This document shows positions 33,072-42,213 of a DNA stretch of 64,000 nucleotides, in pieces. The position numbers and the translations under genes are program-made. Source of the stretch: UBA1479 sp040221095 (GTDB lineage Bacteria; Pseudomonadota; Alphaproteobacteria; Rhodospirillales; Casp-alpha2); the NCBI GenBank assembly GCA_040221095.1, contig JAVJVP010000008.1:558001-622000 (forward strand), given 5' to 3'. How positions within the stretch are numbered: the first letter of the stretch is position 1; every line of letters begins with the position of its first letter. The notes below the pieces were generated by a model, which was given only the letters and a program-made list of their open reading frames with translations, was not told where the DNA came from and made no database searches.

Positions 33072-33320
33072 ATGAGCGAAAGCGAAATCGGCGGCGCCGC
33101 CAGCGAGCGCCTGAAAGCCCTTATCGACCGGATCGAACGTCTGGAAGAGGAAAAGAAGGCCCTTACGGAAGATATCAAGGAAGTCTATTCCGAAGCGAAG
33201 TCCGCCGGGTTCGACGTCAAGGTGATGCGCCAACTCATCCGCCTGCGCAAAATGGATGAAAGTGACCGCAACGAGATGGAAGAAATCCTGACCATCTACA
33301 TGCGCGCCGTCGGCATGTAG
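33072..33320 (+). CDS. gapR: GapR-family (DUF2312) chromosome-structuring protein
   Basis: An 82-residue protein matching DUF2312. Its Caulobacter member GapR binds overtwisted AT-rich DNA ahead of replication and transcription as a tetrameric clamp. The sequence is one long coiled helix (LKALIDRIERLEEEKKALTEDIKEVYSEAKSAGF in parts) followed by DVKVMRQLIRLRKMDESDRNEMEEILTIYMRAVGM, with the conserved Lys/Arg residues in this segment. The family is alphaproteobacterial. It is monocistronic and convergent with the rRNA methyltransferase gene. Confidence 0.93.
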   Translation: MSESEIGGAASERLKALIDRIERLEEEKKALTEDIKEVYSEAKSAGFDVKVMRQLIRLRKMDESDRNEMEEILTIYMRAVGM

Positions 33321-33334
33321 AAAGCGGCGGCGTC

Positions 33335-34708
33335 TCAGCCGCCGCGCGTCAGCACCGCCACGCATTCCAGATGGTGGGAATAGGGGAACTGGTCCACGGG
33401 CAGGACCGGCCCCGGCACGAATCCGCCGTCGACCAGCACCCGCACGTCCCGCGCGAAGGTCTGCGGGTTGCACGATACCATGACCACGCGGCGCACGCCG
33501 GGGGCCAGGACGATCTGTTCGACCTGGCGCAACGCCCCCGCCCGGGGCGGGTCCAGAATCACCGTATCCATGTCCTTCAGTTCGCCGGGTAGCAGCGGCC
33601 GCCCCGCCAGATCCCGCGTTTCCGTGGTCACCCGCCCACCCAGGCCCGACCGCCCGGCGCCGGTGCTGAGGGCGCGCATCAGCGCCGCGTCGCTGTCGAC
33701 CGCGTGGACCCGGCACATCTTGGCCAGAACGAAGGTGAAGGTGCCGGCCCCGGCATAAAGCTCGGCGATGCGGGAGGCCCCCTCGGCCCCGGCCAGTATG
33801 GCGGCGCGCAGGATGTCCTCGCCGGCCGTCGTCGGCTGCATGAAGCCGCCCGGCGGCAATTCCACCACGGCGGGGCCGAATTCGGCGGCGACCGGCATGA
33901 TATGGGCGATCGGCTCCACCGTCCCCGCCCCGTCGCGCCAGGAAATCCGCGCCGCGTTCGACCGCCGCGCGAAATCCGCCAGGGCTTCCCGCGCCGCCAG
34001 ATCGGGTTCGCGGTCGCGTTCGACCACCAAGTCAAGCGCCCCGCCGTCGGGACCTTCCGTGCGGGCGACCGCCAGTCGCGCCCGCTCCCCCGTTTGCAGC
34101 ATCGCCGCCGCCAGGTCGCGCAGCGGGGGCATCAGGGCGTTGATGTCCGCCTGCAACAAGGGACAGGCATCGATATCGGCAATGCGGTGGCCGCGCCGTT
34201 CCGTGAAGCCCAGGACGACGCCCTTGTCCGTGCGCTCCGCCTGGAAGGTCACCCGGCGGCGGGAATCCCGGGGCACCGCGGCAAGGTCCAGGACATCCAC
34301 CTTCAGGCCGCGCCGCGACAGGGCCTGCAGCAGGATGCCGCGTTTCCATTCGGCGTAATGGGCGGCGGTCAGATGCTGTACCGCGCAGCCGCCGCAGATT
34401 TCGAAATGCCGGCAGAACGCCTCGCCCCTGGGCGCCTTGGTCACGAAGGACCGCACGCGGGCCTCGAATCCGTCGCCCCGGGCCGGGCCGATCTCGACGT
34501 CGATCTCGTCGCCGGGAACGGTGAAGGGGATGAACAGGCGCCGTCCGTCGGCGGTATCCGCCACGCCGTCGCCCTGAGCCGCCAGGGCGGTCACGGTGAC
34601 GCGGGCCGGTTCCTTGAACTGAACCGTCCGGGCATGGCCGCGGCGGCTGCCGGAGCGGCCGCCGGCGCGTCCCCGGCGGGTCCGATGGGCGTCAGATTTT
34701 CGCGGCAA
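33335..34708 (-). CDS. 23S rRNA (uracil-5-)-methyltransferase, RlmD/TrmA family
   Basis: A 457-residue SAM-dependent m5U methyltransferase. A basic N-terminal tail (RRGRAGGRSGSRRGHAR) is followed by a TRAM domain (VTALAAQGDGVADT...GRRLFIPFTVPGDEIDVEI). An iron-sulfur cluster site is formed by CRHFEICGGCAVQH and a later CPLLQ. The methyltransferase domain has ELYAGAGTFTFVLA, ILDPPRAGA, catalytic Cys in VMVSCNPQTFARD and general base Glu in HHLECVAVL. RlmC versus RlmD specificity cannot be decided. Its start overlaps the end of the lipoprotein gene by 17 bases. Confidence 0.92.
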   Translation of the reverse strand: MPRKSDAHRTRRGRAGGRSGSRRGHARTVQFKEPARVTVTALAAQGDGVADTADGRRLFIPFTVPGDEIDVEIGPARGDGFEARVRSFVTKAPRGEAFCRHFEICGGCAVQHLTAAHYAEWKRGILLQALSRRGLKVDVLDLAAVPRDSRRRVTFQAERTDKGVVLGFTERRGHRIADIDACPLLQADINALMPPLRDLAAAMLQTGERARLAVARTEGPDGGALDLVVERDREPDLAAREALADFARRSNAARISWRDGAGTVEPIAHIMPVAAEFGPAVVELPPGGFMQPTTAGEDILRAAILAGAEGASRIAELYAGAGTFTFVLAKMCRVHAVDSDAALMRALSTGAGRSGLGGRVTTETRDLAGRPLLPGELKDMDTVILDPPRAGALRQVEQIVLAPGVRRVVMVSCNPQTFARDVRVLVDGGFVPGPVLPVDQFPYSHHLECVAVLTRGG

Positions 34709-35297
34709 CGTCGTTCACGAAGGCCTTGAAGATGTCGCGGGCGGCCGCGCTGAATCCCTTGACCAGGGCCGTCAGGCCGTCGTCCTTGGGCGTGAATTCC
34801 CGGGTATAGGTCTTGGCGACCAGAACCGTGCCATCGTTGATCCGGCGCAGCACCAGGTTCATTTCGATGACGCCCGCGTTCGATCCGCCGATCACCCGTT
34901 CCAGTTTTTCGACCCGGCCGGTGACCGCGAAATCAGGCCGGGCGCGCATTTCCGGCGTCACCACCGTACCCGCGGCCCCGGCGGCGCGCAGGTAATTGAC
35001 CAGTTCGGCCTGCAGCAGGGTTCCCGGCGCCTCGTGCCAGAAGCGGTAGTGATAGGCCCGCAGCTGGTGCGGATTGTCCGCGTGACGGTAGACGATGGAA
35101 CGCTGCGTCAGTTCGCCGGCGGCAAGCAGACGGTCGACCTCGAGCACCCCCGGCATCAACAGCTTGCCCGGCGTTTCCGGGGGCGTGACCTCAAGCCGGT
35201 AGAAATGGTTTTCCGGCACCGTGGCGTTGCCGCCGCAGGCCGCCAGGACGGCGGTCAGCACCAGCACGGACATTCGTCGGATCATGGCGGCCCTCAT
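34692..35297 (-). CDS. ABC-transport auxiliary lipoprotein (PqiC/MlaD-partner type)
   Basis: A 201-residue lipoprotein with lipobox LAAC at residues 18-21. The mature domain fits the ABC-type transport auxiliary component family (ENHFYRLEVTPP, VLEVDRLLAAGELTQRSIVYRH, DFAVTGRVEKLERV, LVAKTYTREFTPKDDG), related to PqiC, which anchors MCE systems to the outer membrane. It overlaps the MCE-protein gene by 4 bases (ATGA), so it is the last gene of the lipid-transport operon. An ATG at 35285 is an alternative start. Confidence 0.87.
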   Translation of the reverse strand: MRAAMIRRMSVLVLTAVLAACGGNATVPENHFYRLEVTPPETPGKLLMPGVLEVDRLLAAGELTQRSIVYRHADNPHQLRAYHYRFWHEAPGTLLQAELVNYLRAAGAAGTVVTPEMRARPDFAVTGRVEKLERVIGGSNAGVIEMNLVLRRINDGTVLVAKTYTREFTPKDDGLTALVKGFSAAARDIFKAFVNDVAAKI

Positions 35298-36292
35298 TTC
35301 GGCTGTGCCTCGTCGGTAACCGGCTTGCTGTTCAACAGCAGGCCGGGGCTTTGCCTGATCTGGCGCGAGAATTCCAACATATTGCGCGACATGCCTTCCA
35401 GGTTTTCGTTGATGGCGTCAATGCGGCGGGCGACGCTTTCGACCACATAGCGGGCATCCTTGATCGACCGCCGCAGGTCGCCGTCGTTCTTGCCGACCAT
35501 GTCGGTCAGGGTCGTCATCAGTTTGTCGCCGTTGGCCATGGCGGCGCGGGCGTCCTTGGTCGCACCGTTCAGGTTGGCGACCGTTTCCTCGACCAGCCGT
35601 CGGTTTTCCGGGGTGGCGGCGGCCTTCAGTTCGCCGCTGAACGATTTCACGTCGGACGCGATCAGTTCCATGTTGTCGATGACCACGGGAATGCGGCGGC
35701 TGACGTCGGCGACCAGCAGGGCAGCCTCGTTGATCATCTGCTTCATGTCACCGGCCAGGGCCTCGCCGTGATTGTCCAACAGCTTGTTGGCGTTGTTCAC
35801 GGCCCGCTGAACGCTGGCCAATAGGGGCTCGATGCTGTTGTCGCTGAGCCCGCCCAGCTTTTCCGCCACGCCGGACACGACGGCGAACAGATCGCCGCCC
35901 TCGACCGCCGCCACTTCCGCGCCCGGGGCCAGGGCATCGGGGCTGGCACCGGCGGAAATGCTCAGCGTCACCGCGGCCAACAGCCCGGGGGCAGCGATGG
36001 CGACCTTGCTGTCCTTGGGAATTTTCCAGCCCTCGGTGACCTCGAAATCGACGCGGAACCGCATGCCGCCCTTGGACGGCTCCGGCGTCACCGTTTCGAC
36101 CTGGCCGATGGGATAGCCTTCGTAGACGACCTGGGTTCCGAACTTCACGCCGGTGACGTTCGTATAATAGGCATGGTAGGCGTCGGTCGCCCCCGTGCGC
36201 CCCGTCAGCACAGACAGGGCCACGATCAGCCCGGCGGCCATGGCCAGAACGAAGGTGCCGACCAGAAGATAGTTTATCTTGTTGCTTCTCAC
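35294..36292 (-). CDS. mlaD: MCE-domain protein, MlaD-like periplasmic subunit
   Basis: A 332-residue protein with one N-terminal membrane anchor (about residues 9-29) and an MCE domain (about 38-118: AYYTNVTGVKFGTQVVYEGYPIGQVETV, KVAIAAPGLLAAVTLSISAG in parts). A long helical C-terminal region (150-320) follows and could extend the lipid channel. It is longer than E. coli MlaD (183 residues) and closer to the organelle/TGD2-like or YebT-like single-MCE form. It is the substrate-binding part of the MlaEF-type phospholipid ABC transporter encoded upstream. Confidence 0.92.
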   Translation of the reverse strand: MRSNKINYLLVGTFVLAMAAGLIVALSVLTGRTGATDAYHAYYTNVTGVKFGTQVVYEGYPIGQVETVTPEPSKGGMRFRVDFEVTEGWKIPKDSKVAIAAPGLLAAVTLSISAGASPDALAPGAEVAAVEGGDLFAVVSGVAEKLGGLSDNSIEPLLASVQRAVNNANKLLDNHGEALAGDMKQMINEAALLVADVSRRIPVVIDNMELIASDVKSFSGELKAAATPENRRLVEETVANLNGATKDARAAMANGDKLMTTLTDMVGKNDGDLRRSIKDARYVVESVARRIDAINENLEGMSRNMLEFSRQIRQSPGLLLNSKPVTDEAQPK

Positions 36293-36317
36293 GTCTTCGC
36301 TCTCACCATGTCGGTTT

Positions 36318-37148
36318 TCAAAGGGGCCGGTAGGCGGGCTGTTCGCCCGTCAGCCGGTTCAGGTAGGCATCCGCGTCCATGGTGTCGTCCTCGGCCACCC
36401 GGTTCAACAGGTTCTGGATGCGTTGCGACGGGTCGGCGCGCAGTTCGTCCGGCGTGCCGATGAACAGGATGTCGCCGCGGTCGAGAATGGTGATGCGGTC
36501 GGCGATCTTGAACGCACTTTCCAGTTCGTGGGTGACCACGACCACGGTCATGCCCAGGGCGTCGCGCAGCAGCAGGATCAGATCGTCGAGCGCCGAGGCG
36601 ACGACCGGGTCAAGTCCCGCCGACGGCTCGTCGCAGAACAGGATCTTGGGGTCCATGACGATGGCGCGGGCAAAGGCCGCGCGCTTGATCATGCCGCCGG
36701 ACAGTTCCGACGGCATCAGGTTCTCGAACCCGCCCAGGCTGACGACTTCCAATTTCATGCGGGCCATGATTTCCATGGTCTTGCGGTCCAGGCCCGTATG
36801 TTCGAACAGGGGCAGCATGACGTTCTCGCCCACGGTCATGGATGAGAACAACGCCCCGCCCTGAAACGCCACGCCCAGCTTTTGGCGCAGTTCGACCAGT
36901 TCGACCCCCGACAATTCGTCGATGTCCTGGCCCAGGATGCGCATGGTCCCCGACGTGTGGTGTTCCAGCGCCATCAAATGGCGCAACAGCGTGCTTTTCC
37001 CGGACCCTGAACCACCCATGATGACCATGATCTCGTCGGCGTGCACATCCATGGAAATGCCCTTGAGGATCATGCGGTCGCCGTAATGGGTGACCAGATC
37101 GCGGACCTCGATCACGCTGCGGGGCGTTGGTGTGGCGCTGTCGGTCAT
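36318..37148 (-). CDS. mlaF: MlaF-type ABC transporter ATP-binding protein
   Basis: A 276-residue ATPase subunit for inter-membrane phospholipid transport. Walker A is GGSGSGKST, the Q loop FQGGALFSSMTV, the signature LSGGMIKRA, Walker B ILFCDEPSAGLDP and the switch His VVVTHEL. GGALFSSMTVGENV and LSGGM are typical of Mla/Ttg2A-type ATPases rather than general importers. It lies 12 bases after the permease gene and 25 bases before the MCE gene in one operon. Confidence 0.95.
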   Translation of the reverse strand: MTDSATPTPRSVIEVRDLVTHYGDRMILKGISMDVHADEIMVIMGGSGSGKSTLLRHLMALEHHTSGTMRILGQDIDELSGVELVELRQKLGVAFQGGALFSSMTVGENVMLPLFEHTGLDRKTMEIMARMKLEVVSLGGFENLMPSELSGGMIKRAAFARAIVMDPKILFCDEPSAGLDPVVASALDDLILLLRDALGMTVVVVTHELESAFKIADRITILDRGDILFIGTPDELRADPSQRIQNLLNRVAEDDTMDADAYLNRLTGEQPAYRPL

Positions 37149-37160
37149 GGCCCTGCCCCC

Positions 37161-37976
37161 CTACCGCGTGACCACGAAGGCGAACAGCATGTCCGTCACG
37201 ATGATCGCCGAAATCGACTGCACCACGGCACGGGTTGTCGCCTTGCCCACGCCTTCGGCGCCACCCTGGACCGAGGCCCCGTTGACCACGCCGATCACGG
37301 CGATAAGCACCGAGAAGATGACGCTTTTGCCCAGCCCGTGCATCAGGTCGTCGACGCTGAGCAGCTCGATGGTCTGATCCATATAGGCGGCAAGCGAGAT
37401 GCCGAGGTCCAGGTTGACGTAGACCCCGGCGAAGAACAGGCCGACGAAATCGGAAAACAGCGTCAGCGCCGGAACCATGATCACCATGGCCACCATGGCC
37501 GGCACGACCAGGAAGCGCACCGGATTGATGCCCATGACGTAAAGGGCGTCGACTTCCTGGTTGATCTTCATGGTGCCGATGCGCGCGGCCAGCGCCGAGC
37601 CGGACCGCCCGGCGATGACGATGCCGGTGATCAGGGGCGCGAATTCGCGCACCACGGAAAACGAGATGCCGACGGTGACCCGGCTTTCCGCGCCGAAGAT
37701 GCGCAGGGTGTGGATGCCCTGGATCGCCAACATCATGCCGATGGTGGCGGCCAGAAGGGCGATGATCGGCACCGCCTGGATGCCGATGGCCATGCATTGC
37801 TCGGCAATGGCGCCCAGGCGCACGGCCTGCTTTTCGCGCCGCCCGAAGATCAGCCAATAGATGCTTTCCGCCACCATCATGGCGCCCATGCCGATTTCCT
37901 CGATCCCGGCGACGGCGGCACGGCCGACCTTTTCGGTCGTCACGACGATCGGGTTTCGGGTATCGGTTGGGGTCAC
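37161..37976 (-). CDS. mlaE: MlaE-type ABC transporter permease
   Basis: A 271-residue inner-membrane permease of the MlaE family, with the diagnostic segments REFAPLITGIVIAGRSGSALAARIGTMKINQEVDAL and MGINPVRFLVVPAMVAMV in parts, and a C-terminal cluster of membrane helices. It works with MlaF and the MCE protein to move phospholipids between membranes. It begins 36 bases after the STAS-protein gene, which is notable because E. coli MlaFE also has a STAS partner (MlaB). Confidence 0.95.
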   Translation of the reverse strand: MTPTDTRNPIVVTTEKVGRAAVAGIEEIGMGAMMVAESIYWLIFGRREKQAVRLGAIAEQCMAIGIQAVPIIALLAATIGMMLAIQGIHTLRIFGAESRVTVGISFSVVREFAPLITGIVIAGRSGSALAARIGTMKINQEVDALYVMGINPVRFLVVPAMVAMVIMVPALTLFSDFVGLFFAGVYVNLDLGISLAAYMDQTIELLSVDDLMHGLGKSVIFSVLIAVIGVVNGASVQGGAEGVGKATTRAVVQSISAIIVTDMLFAFVVTR

Positions 37977-38012
37977 GCGCGGTTTCTCCGGTCGTCTGGG
38001 GCGAGGCAGGGG

Positions 38013-38333
38013 CTAAACGGCGTCGTCCACGCTGGCGTGAATGGCGAACACGGCGTCGAGGCGGGCCAGCTTGAGAACCCGAAGCGCCCCTTCGCTGACC
38101 GCCGCCAGGGCCAGGGTCTGGCCGCCCTTCTTGGCGGTCTGCAGGGCTTCGACCAGCGACGCCACACCCGACGAATCGATATAGCCGACCTTGGCCAGAT
38201 CGACGACCACGGGCTTGCCCTGGCCGACGGTGGCCAACAGGGCTTCGCGCGCCTTCGGCGACGTTTGCAGATCGACGTCGCCTTCGAAGGCGATCACAAC
38301 GGATTCGCCCACGTCTTTGACTTCGTGTTTCAT
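38013..38333 (-). CDS. STAS-domain protein (anti-sigma antagonist-like or MlaB-like)
   Basis: A 106-residue single STAS domain. The phospho-acceptor region is VGYIDSSGVASLVEAL, with the Ser pair in the position phosphorylated in SpoIIAA/RsbV. The start ATG at 38331-38333 has GAGGGG 7 bases upstream. It sits between the GAF-PP2C-HATPase gene (11 bases upstream) and mlaE (36 bases downstream). It could be the MlaB subunit of the lipid transporter, an anti-anti-sigma factor, or both; the context favours control of the transporter by phosphorylation (inference). Confidence 0.92.
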   Translation of the reverse strand: MKHEVKDVGESVVIAFEGDVDLQTSPKAREALLATVGQGKPVVVDLAKVGYIDSSGVASLVEALQTAKKGGQTLALAAVSEGALRVLKLARLDAVFAIHASVDDAV

Positions 38334-38344
38334 GTCCAGTCCCC

Positions 38345-40117
38345 TCAAGATGCGCCGGCTTTTGTTTGAAGCCGCTTTCGCAGTTGTAACAGATTACCCA
38401 CACCGGCGGGAGGCGTCACGAATTGAACGTCGTCCATGATCTCACGGATCAAATGAACGCCGAGACCGCCCGGTTTAATATCGTCCAAATCGCGGCCCTT
38501 GACCCTGTCGGTATCGACGGGGGCCGCGAAATCCTGCAGTTCGACCACGAAATCGTCGCCGTCACGGCGCAGTTCCACGGCGATCTCGCCGTCGGCGCGC
38601 CCGCCATAGGCATGACGCACCACGTTCTGGCAGGCCTCGTCCACGGCCAGGATGACCTGCTCGGTCATTTCGTCCTCGCAGGTCAGGAAATCCAATGCCG
38701 CGCGCACGGCATGGCGGATCACGCGCAGGCGGTCGGCCCGCGCCGGCAGGCGCATGGACATGATCGATTCCGAGCCGACGCCCCCCCGTTCGGCGGCGGC
38801 CAGAGCCGCCGGCCGCACCGCGGCCGTGTCGCTCACGCCCAGCAGGGTGACGTCGTCGCGCATGCCGCCCTCGCCGGGCTTGATGACCCCGATCACGGCA
38901 TCCAGCCGTGCGCGCAGCGTCTGCCCCCGGGTTTCCAGGAGAATCCTTTTCACGCCCTCGACGCCCAATTCCGTGCCGGCGTCGTCGACATAGCCTTCCG
39001 TGACCCCGTCGGTGAACACCCACAGGCTGCCCCCCTTAAGTTCGACCACCGTTTCCGGATAGCCGTCCTTGGTCGGCGGATCGGCGAGAATGCCGAGCGG
39101 CGGGCCTTCGGCCTCGAAGGCCTGGAATTCACCCTCCGGCGTCAGCAGCAGGGCCGGTTCGTGCCCGGCGTTGGACAACGTCACCACGCCCGTGCGCGGA
39201 TCGTAGATACCACCGACCATGGTCACGAACATGCCGCGCGCCGCGGTTTCGCAAATCTCGCGGTTGACCAGGGCCAGCAGGCGGCCCGGCGACAGGATCG
39301 CCTTGCCCAGACAGCGGTAGAGACTGGCCGTCTTGGCCATCAGCAGGGCCGCGTTCACGCCCTTGCCCGAGACGTCGCCCAGACAGAAGCAGAGACGCCC
39401 GTCCTCGAGCGGGAAATGGTCGAAAAAGTCGCCGGACACCTCGCGCGCCGGCTGGTTGACGCCGCCGATGGGCGCGTCGTCGCCGGGCTGCCGGGGCAGC
39501 AGGGAGCTTTGAATCTCCCGCGCCAGTTCCAGTTCGCGCTTGATGCGTTCCTGTTCCAGCAGCGCGTCGGCCTGGCGGGCGTTGAGAATGGCCAGCGCCG
39601 CCGAGGCCGCCAGGGCTTCGAGAAAATGCAGGTCGTCGGGGCTGAACAGCCCGTCGCCGCCCCGCTTGTTGATCAGCTCGATGGCGCCGATGCGCTCCCC
39701 CTTCACGGTCAAGGGCGCGCAGAGGATGGACTTGGTCGTATAGCCGGTCTTTTCGTCGACCCCGCCGAAGAAGTTCGGGTCCTTCGAGACGTCGCGGACG
39801 ATTTCGCCCAGGTTGTTCTGTACCGAGCGCCCGACGATGCCCTTGTCGGCGGCGATCACCAGACCGGTGATTTCCGTGGCGCCGACGCAGGCGTGGCAGC
39901 GCAGGTTTTCCCCCGCATCGTCGAGCAGGAACAGGGCCCCGCCCTCCGCATTCACCGAATCCGTGATATGCCCGACGGCCTTCAGCAGGGCCGCATCCAG
40001 GTCGCGCGAGGCGGCGAAATCCTGCGACATTTCGGCCAGCAGTTCCAGGTTGGCCTGGAACCGGCGGGCATCCTCCGCGGCGCCGTCGCGGATGTTCAGG
40101 GCAGGTGCATTAGACAT
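38345..40117 (-). CDS. GAF - PP2C (SpoIIE/RsbU) phosphatase - HATPase fusion protein
   Basis: A 590-residue cytoplasmic switch protein with three parts. A GAF sensor (about 20-180: ESVNAEGGALFLLDD-type VNAEGGALFLLDD, GRSVQNNLGEIVRDVSKDPNF, KSILCAPLTVKGERIGAIELINK in parts) comes first. A PP2C phosphatase (about 195-420) follows, with metal motifs REVSGDFFDHF, FCLGDVSGKGVNAALLMA, GHEPALLL, FTDGVTEG and MRDDVTLLGV. An RsbW-type HATPase (about 440-580) with the N box VDEACQNVVRHAYGG and GGLGVHLI ends it. Phosphatase and kinase for one STAS substrate are thus on one chain, and the STAS gene lies immediately downstream. Confidence 0.94.
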   Translation of the reverse strand: MSNAPALNIRDGAAEDARRFQANLELLAEMSQDFAASRDLDAALLKAVGHITDSVNAEGGALFLLDDAGENLRCHACVGATEITGLVIAADKGIVGRSVQNNLGEIVRDVSKDPNFFGGVDEKTGYTTKSILCAPLTVKGERIGAIELINKRGGDGLFSPDDLHFLEALAASAALAILNARQADALLEQERIKRELELAREIQSSLLPRQPGDDAPIGGVNQPAREVSGDFFDHFPLEDGRLCFCLGDVSGKGVNAALLMAKTASLYRCLGKAILSPGRLLALVNREICETAARGMFVTMVGGIYDPRTGVVTLSNAGHEPALLLTPEGEFQAFEAEGPPLGILADPPTKDGYPETVVELKGGSLWVFTDGVTEGYVDDAGTELGVEGVKRILLETRGQTLRARLDAVIGVIKPGEGGMRDDVTLLGVSDTAAVRPAALAAAERGGVGSESIMSMRLPARADRLRVIRHAVRAALDFLTCEDEMTEQVILAVDEACQNVVRHAYGGRADGEIAVELRRDGDDFVVELQDFAAPVDTDRVKGRDLDDIKPGGLGVHLIREIMDDVQFVTPPAGVGNLLQLRKRLQTKAGAS

Positions 40118-40194
40118 GCCGGAACTATGCCCGTATTCAAGGACATCGGCAAATAGTCCGGTCGCATTTCAGCCCATTTTCGACGCCGCCGGGC

Positions 40195-42168
40195 TCAGGC
40201 CGCGCGCACCTGATCCAGAAACTCGGTGACATAGCGGCGCAGACGGTCGCCTTCCCGATCCAGGGTGTCAACGGACTTCAGCACTTCGGCGGCGGACTGC
40301 TCCGTTTCCGCCGCCGCCTGGGCGACCTGGGCCGTACTGTCGCTGGCGCGGCGGGTGCCCGTGGTGGCCTCGTCCGTGTTGCGGGCGATTTCCCGGGTCG
40401 CCGCCGACTGCTGTTCGACCGCGGCGGAAATACCCGCGGCGATTTCGCACATTCGGTCGACGCTTTCGGAAATTTTCGCGATCGCGCGCACCGTGTCACC
40501 GGTTTCCGACTGGATGTTGGCGACCTGGGCGGCGATTTCCTCGGTCGCCTTGGCGGTCTGGTTGGCCAGATTCTTGACCTCACTGGCGACCACGGCGAAA
40601 CCTTTGCCGGCCTCGCCGGCGCGGGCCGCCTCGATGGTCGCGTTCAAGGCCAGAAGATTGGTCTGTTCGGCGATGTCGGTGATCATCCGGATGACCTCGC
40701 CAATCTTCTGCGCCGCGTCGTTGAGGCGCCGGACCCGCTCGTCGGTCTTGCGCGCCTGATCGGCCGCCGCTTCCGACACCTGGCTCGACGTCGCCGCCTG
40801 TTCGGCGATCTCGGTGATCGACTTGCTCAGCTCGTCCGCCGCCGTGGCCACGGTCTGCACGCTTTCCGCCGCTGTTTCCGACGCCTGGGTGACCAGCTTG
40901 GTCTGATCGGCGGTCTGCTGGGCGACCCCGGACATCTGCTCCGAGGTGGCCCGCATCTCGCGGGTCGCGGTACTGACGTTATCGAGCGACCCGGACACCT
41001 GGGCATCGAATTCCCTGGCCATGCCCTCGATCTTCTGGACCCGCGCGTCGCGGGCCGCGCGTTCCGCCCGCCTCTCCTGGGCCTGCCGTTCGGCGGCGAT
41101 CAGGCTGTCCTTGAAGACCTGGACCGCCTGCGCCATTTCGCCGATTTCGTCGGTGCGGTGGGCGTCGGATACCTCGACATCCGTGTCGTTGCCGGCCAGA
41201 CGCGACATGATCGCGACGTTCCGCCCAAGCGGCCGGGTGATCAGCCGGACGACCAGGACGCTGATGGCGACCGCGCCGAACAGGGACGACAGAACCACCG
41301 CCGTGATCAGCAGGCGCCGCGCCGAGCGTTCCTCGTCGGCGGTCCGGGCCTCCTGCCGGGCGCGGTCTTCCTCATCGGCCTTGCGTTCGGCCGCCAGTTC
41401 CGCCAACCGGGCCTGGAATTGTTGATCCTGCTTGGCCGATTGTTCCGACAGCCTGGCGGCATAGGACGCGGCCAGCTCACGGGCCTCGGTCTTCATCGGG
41501 GTCAGACGGTCCTGAAGAATGACTTCGATCAGGCCGAAACGCTCCGCCGTCGGGCCGACCAGCGCCGCGATGCGGATCAGGCCGGCCTCGCGGTCGATTG
41601 CCAGAAAGGGCGCTTCAACACCGAGATTGTCGCCGATCACCTTTTCGAATGTCTTGACCCGGGCGGGCGCGAAACCTTCCGTGTCGGCGAGGTCGGCCAG
41701 GCCCTCCAAGTTGCTGATCGGATAGAATCCGATCGAATTGGCGCCCTCAAGCACCGCCAGGAACACCGATCCATCGAGAATAAAGAATTCCCGGTCGGAT
41801 TTACTCATGGGGGACAGAATGGATTCCAGCTGCGAGGCGACAATGCGCAAGGCGCCTTGATAATAGCCCTGGAGTTCCGCCTCGCGGACGGCGATCTGTT
41901 GCTGGCGTGCGGCCAATTCCCTGGCGTTCTCGGCGGTGATTACCGCCCGGTCGCGGGCCTGTTCCGCCTTCAGCCGCTCGGCGTGAGAGGATTGCAGAGC
42001 GGCACTTTCACGGCCCAGAAGCGTATCGACCTCGCCGATGATCACGCTCAGCCGGTCAAGGCTGCGGGTGCTCATGACGACAGTGACGGCCCCCGCGATG
42101 GCGAACAGAAGCACGGTCGCCCCGAAGAACTTGGTGCTCAGATTCTTGAAATCGAACAGCTTGGTCAT
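40195..42168 (-). CDS. Methyl-accepting chemotaxis protein
   Basis: A 657-residue chemoreceptor. TM1 is near residues 13-32 (FFGATVLLFAIAGAVTVVM), a long periplasmic part with a coiled-coil stretch follows, TM2 is near residue 300 (LLITAVVLSSLFGAVAISVLVV), then HAMP (RPLGRNVAIMSRLAGND...DEIGEMAQAV) and a C-terminal signalling domain with the hairpin EQTNLLALNATIEAARAGEAGKGFAVVASEVK in parts. No C-terminal CheR-binding pentapeptide is seen. The ligand is unknown. The start at 42166-42168 excludes a short N-terminal extension. An AT-rich element similar to those of the sox genes lies upstream. Confidence 0.95.
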   Translation of the reverse strand: MTKLFDFKNLSTKFFGATVLLFAIAGAVTVVMSTRSLDRLSVIIGEVDTLLGRESAALQSSHAERLKAEQARDRAVITAENARELAARQQQIAVREAELQGYYQGALRIVASQLESILSPMSKSDREFFILDGSVFLAVLEGANSIGFYPISNLEGLADLADTEGFAPARVKTFEKVIGDNLGVEAPFLAIDREAGLIRIAALVGPTAERFGLIEVILQDRLTPMKTEARELAASYAARLSEQSAKQDQQFQARLAELAAERKADEEDRARQEARTADEERSARRLLITAVVLSSLFGAVAISVLVVRLITRPLGRNVAIMSRLAGNDTDVEVSDAHRTDEIGEMAQAVQVFKDSLIAAERQAQERRAERAARDARVQKIEGMAREFDAQVSGSLDNVSTATREMRATSEQMSGVAQQTADQTKLVTQASETAAESVQTVATAADELSKSITEIAEQAATSSQVSEAAADQARKTDERVRRLNDAAQKIGEVIRMITDIAEQTNLLALNATIEAARAGEAGKGFAVVASEVKNLANQTAKATEEIAAQVANIQSETGDTVRAIAKISESVDRMCEIAAGISAAVEQQSAATREIARNTDEATTGTRRASDSTAQVAQAAAETEQSAAEVLKSVDTLDREGDRLRRYVTEFLDQVRAA

Positions 42169-42213
42169 AGCCCCCCCAATGCATGCAACCACCGCCCCTG
42201 CCGTGGCACGCGA

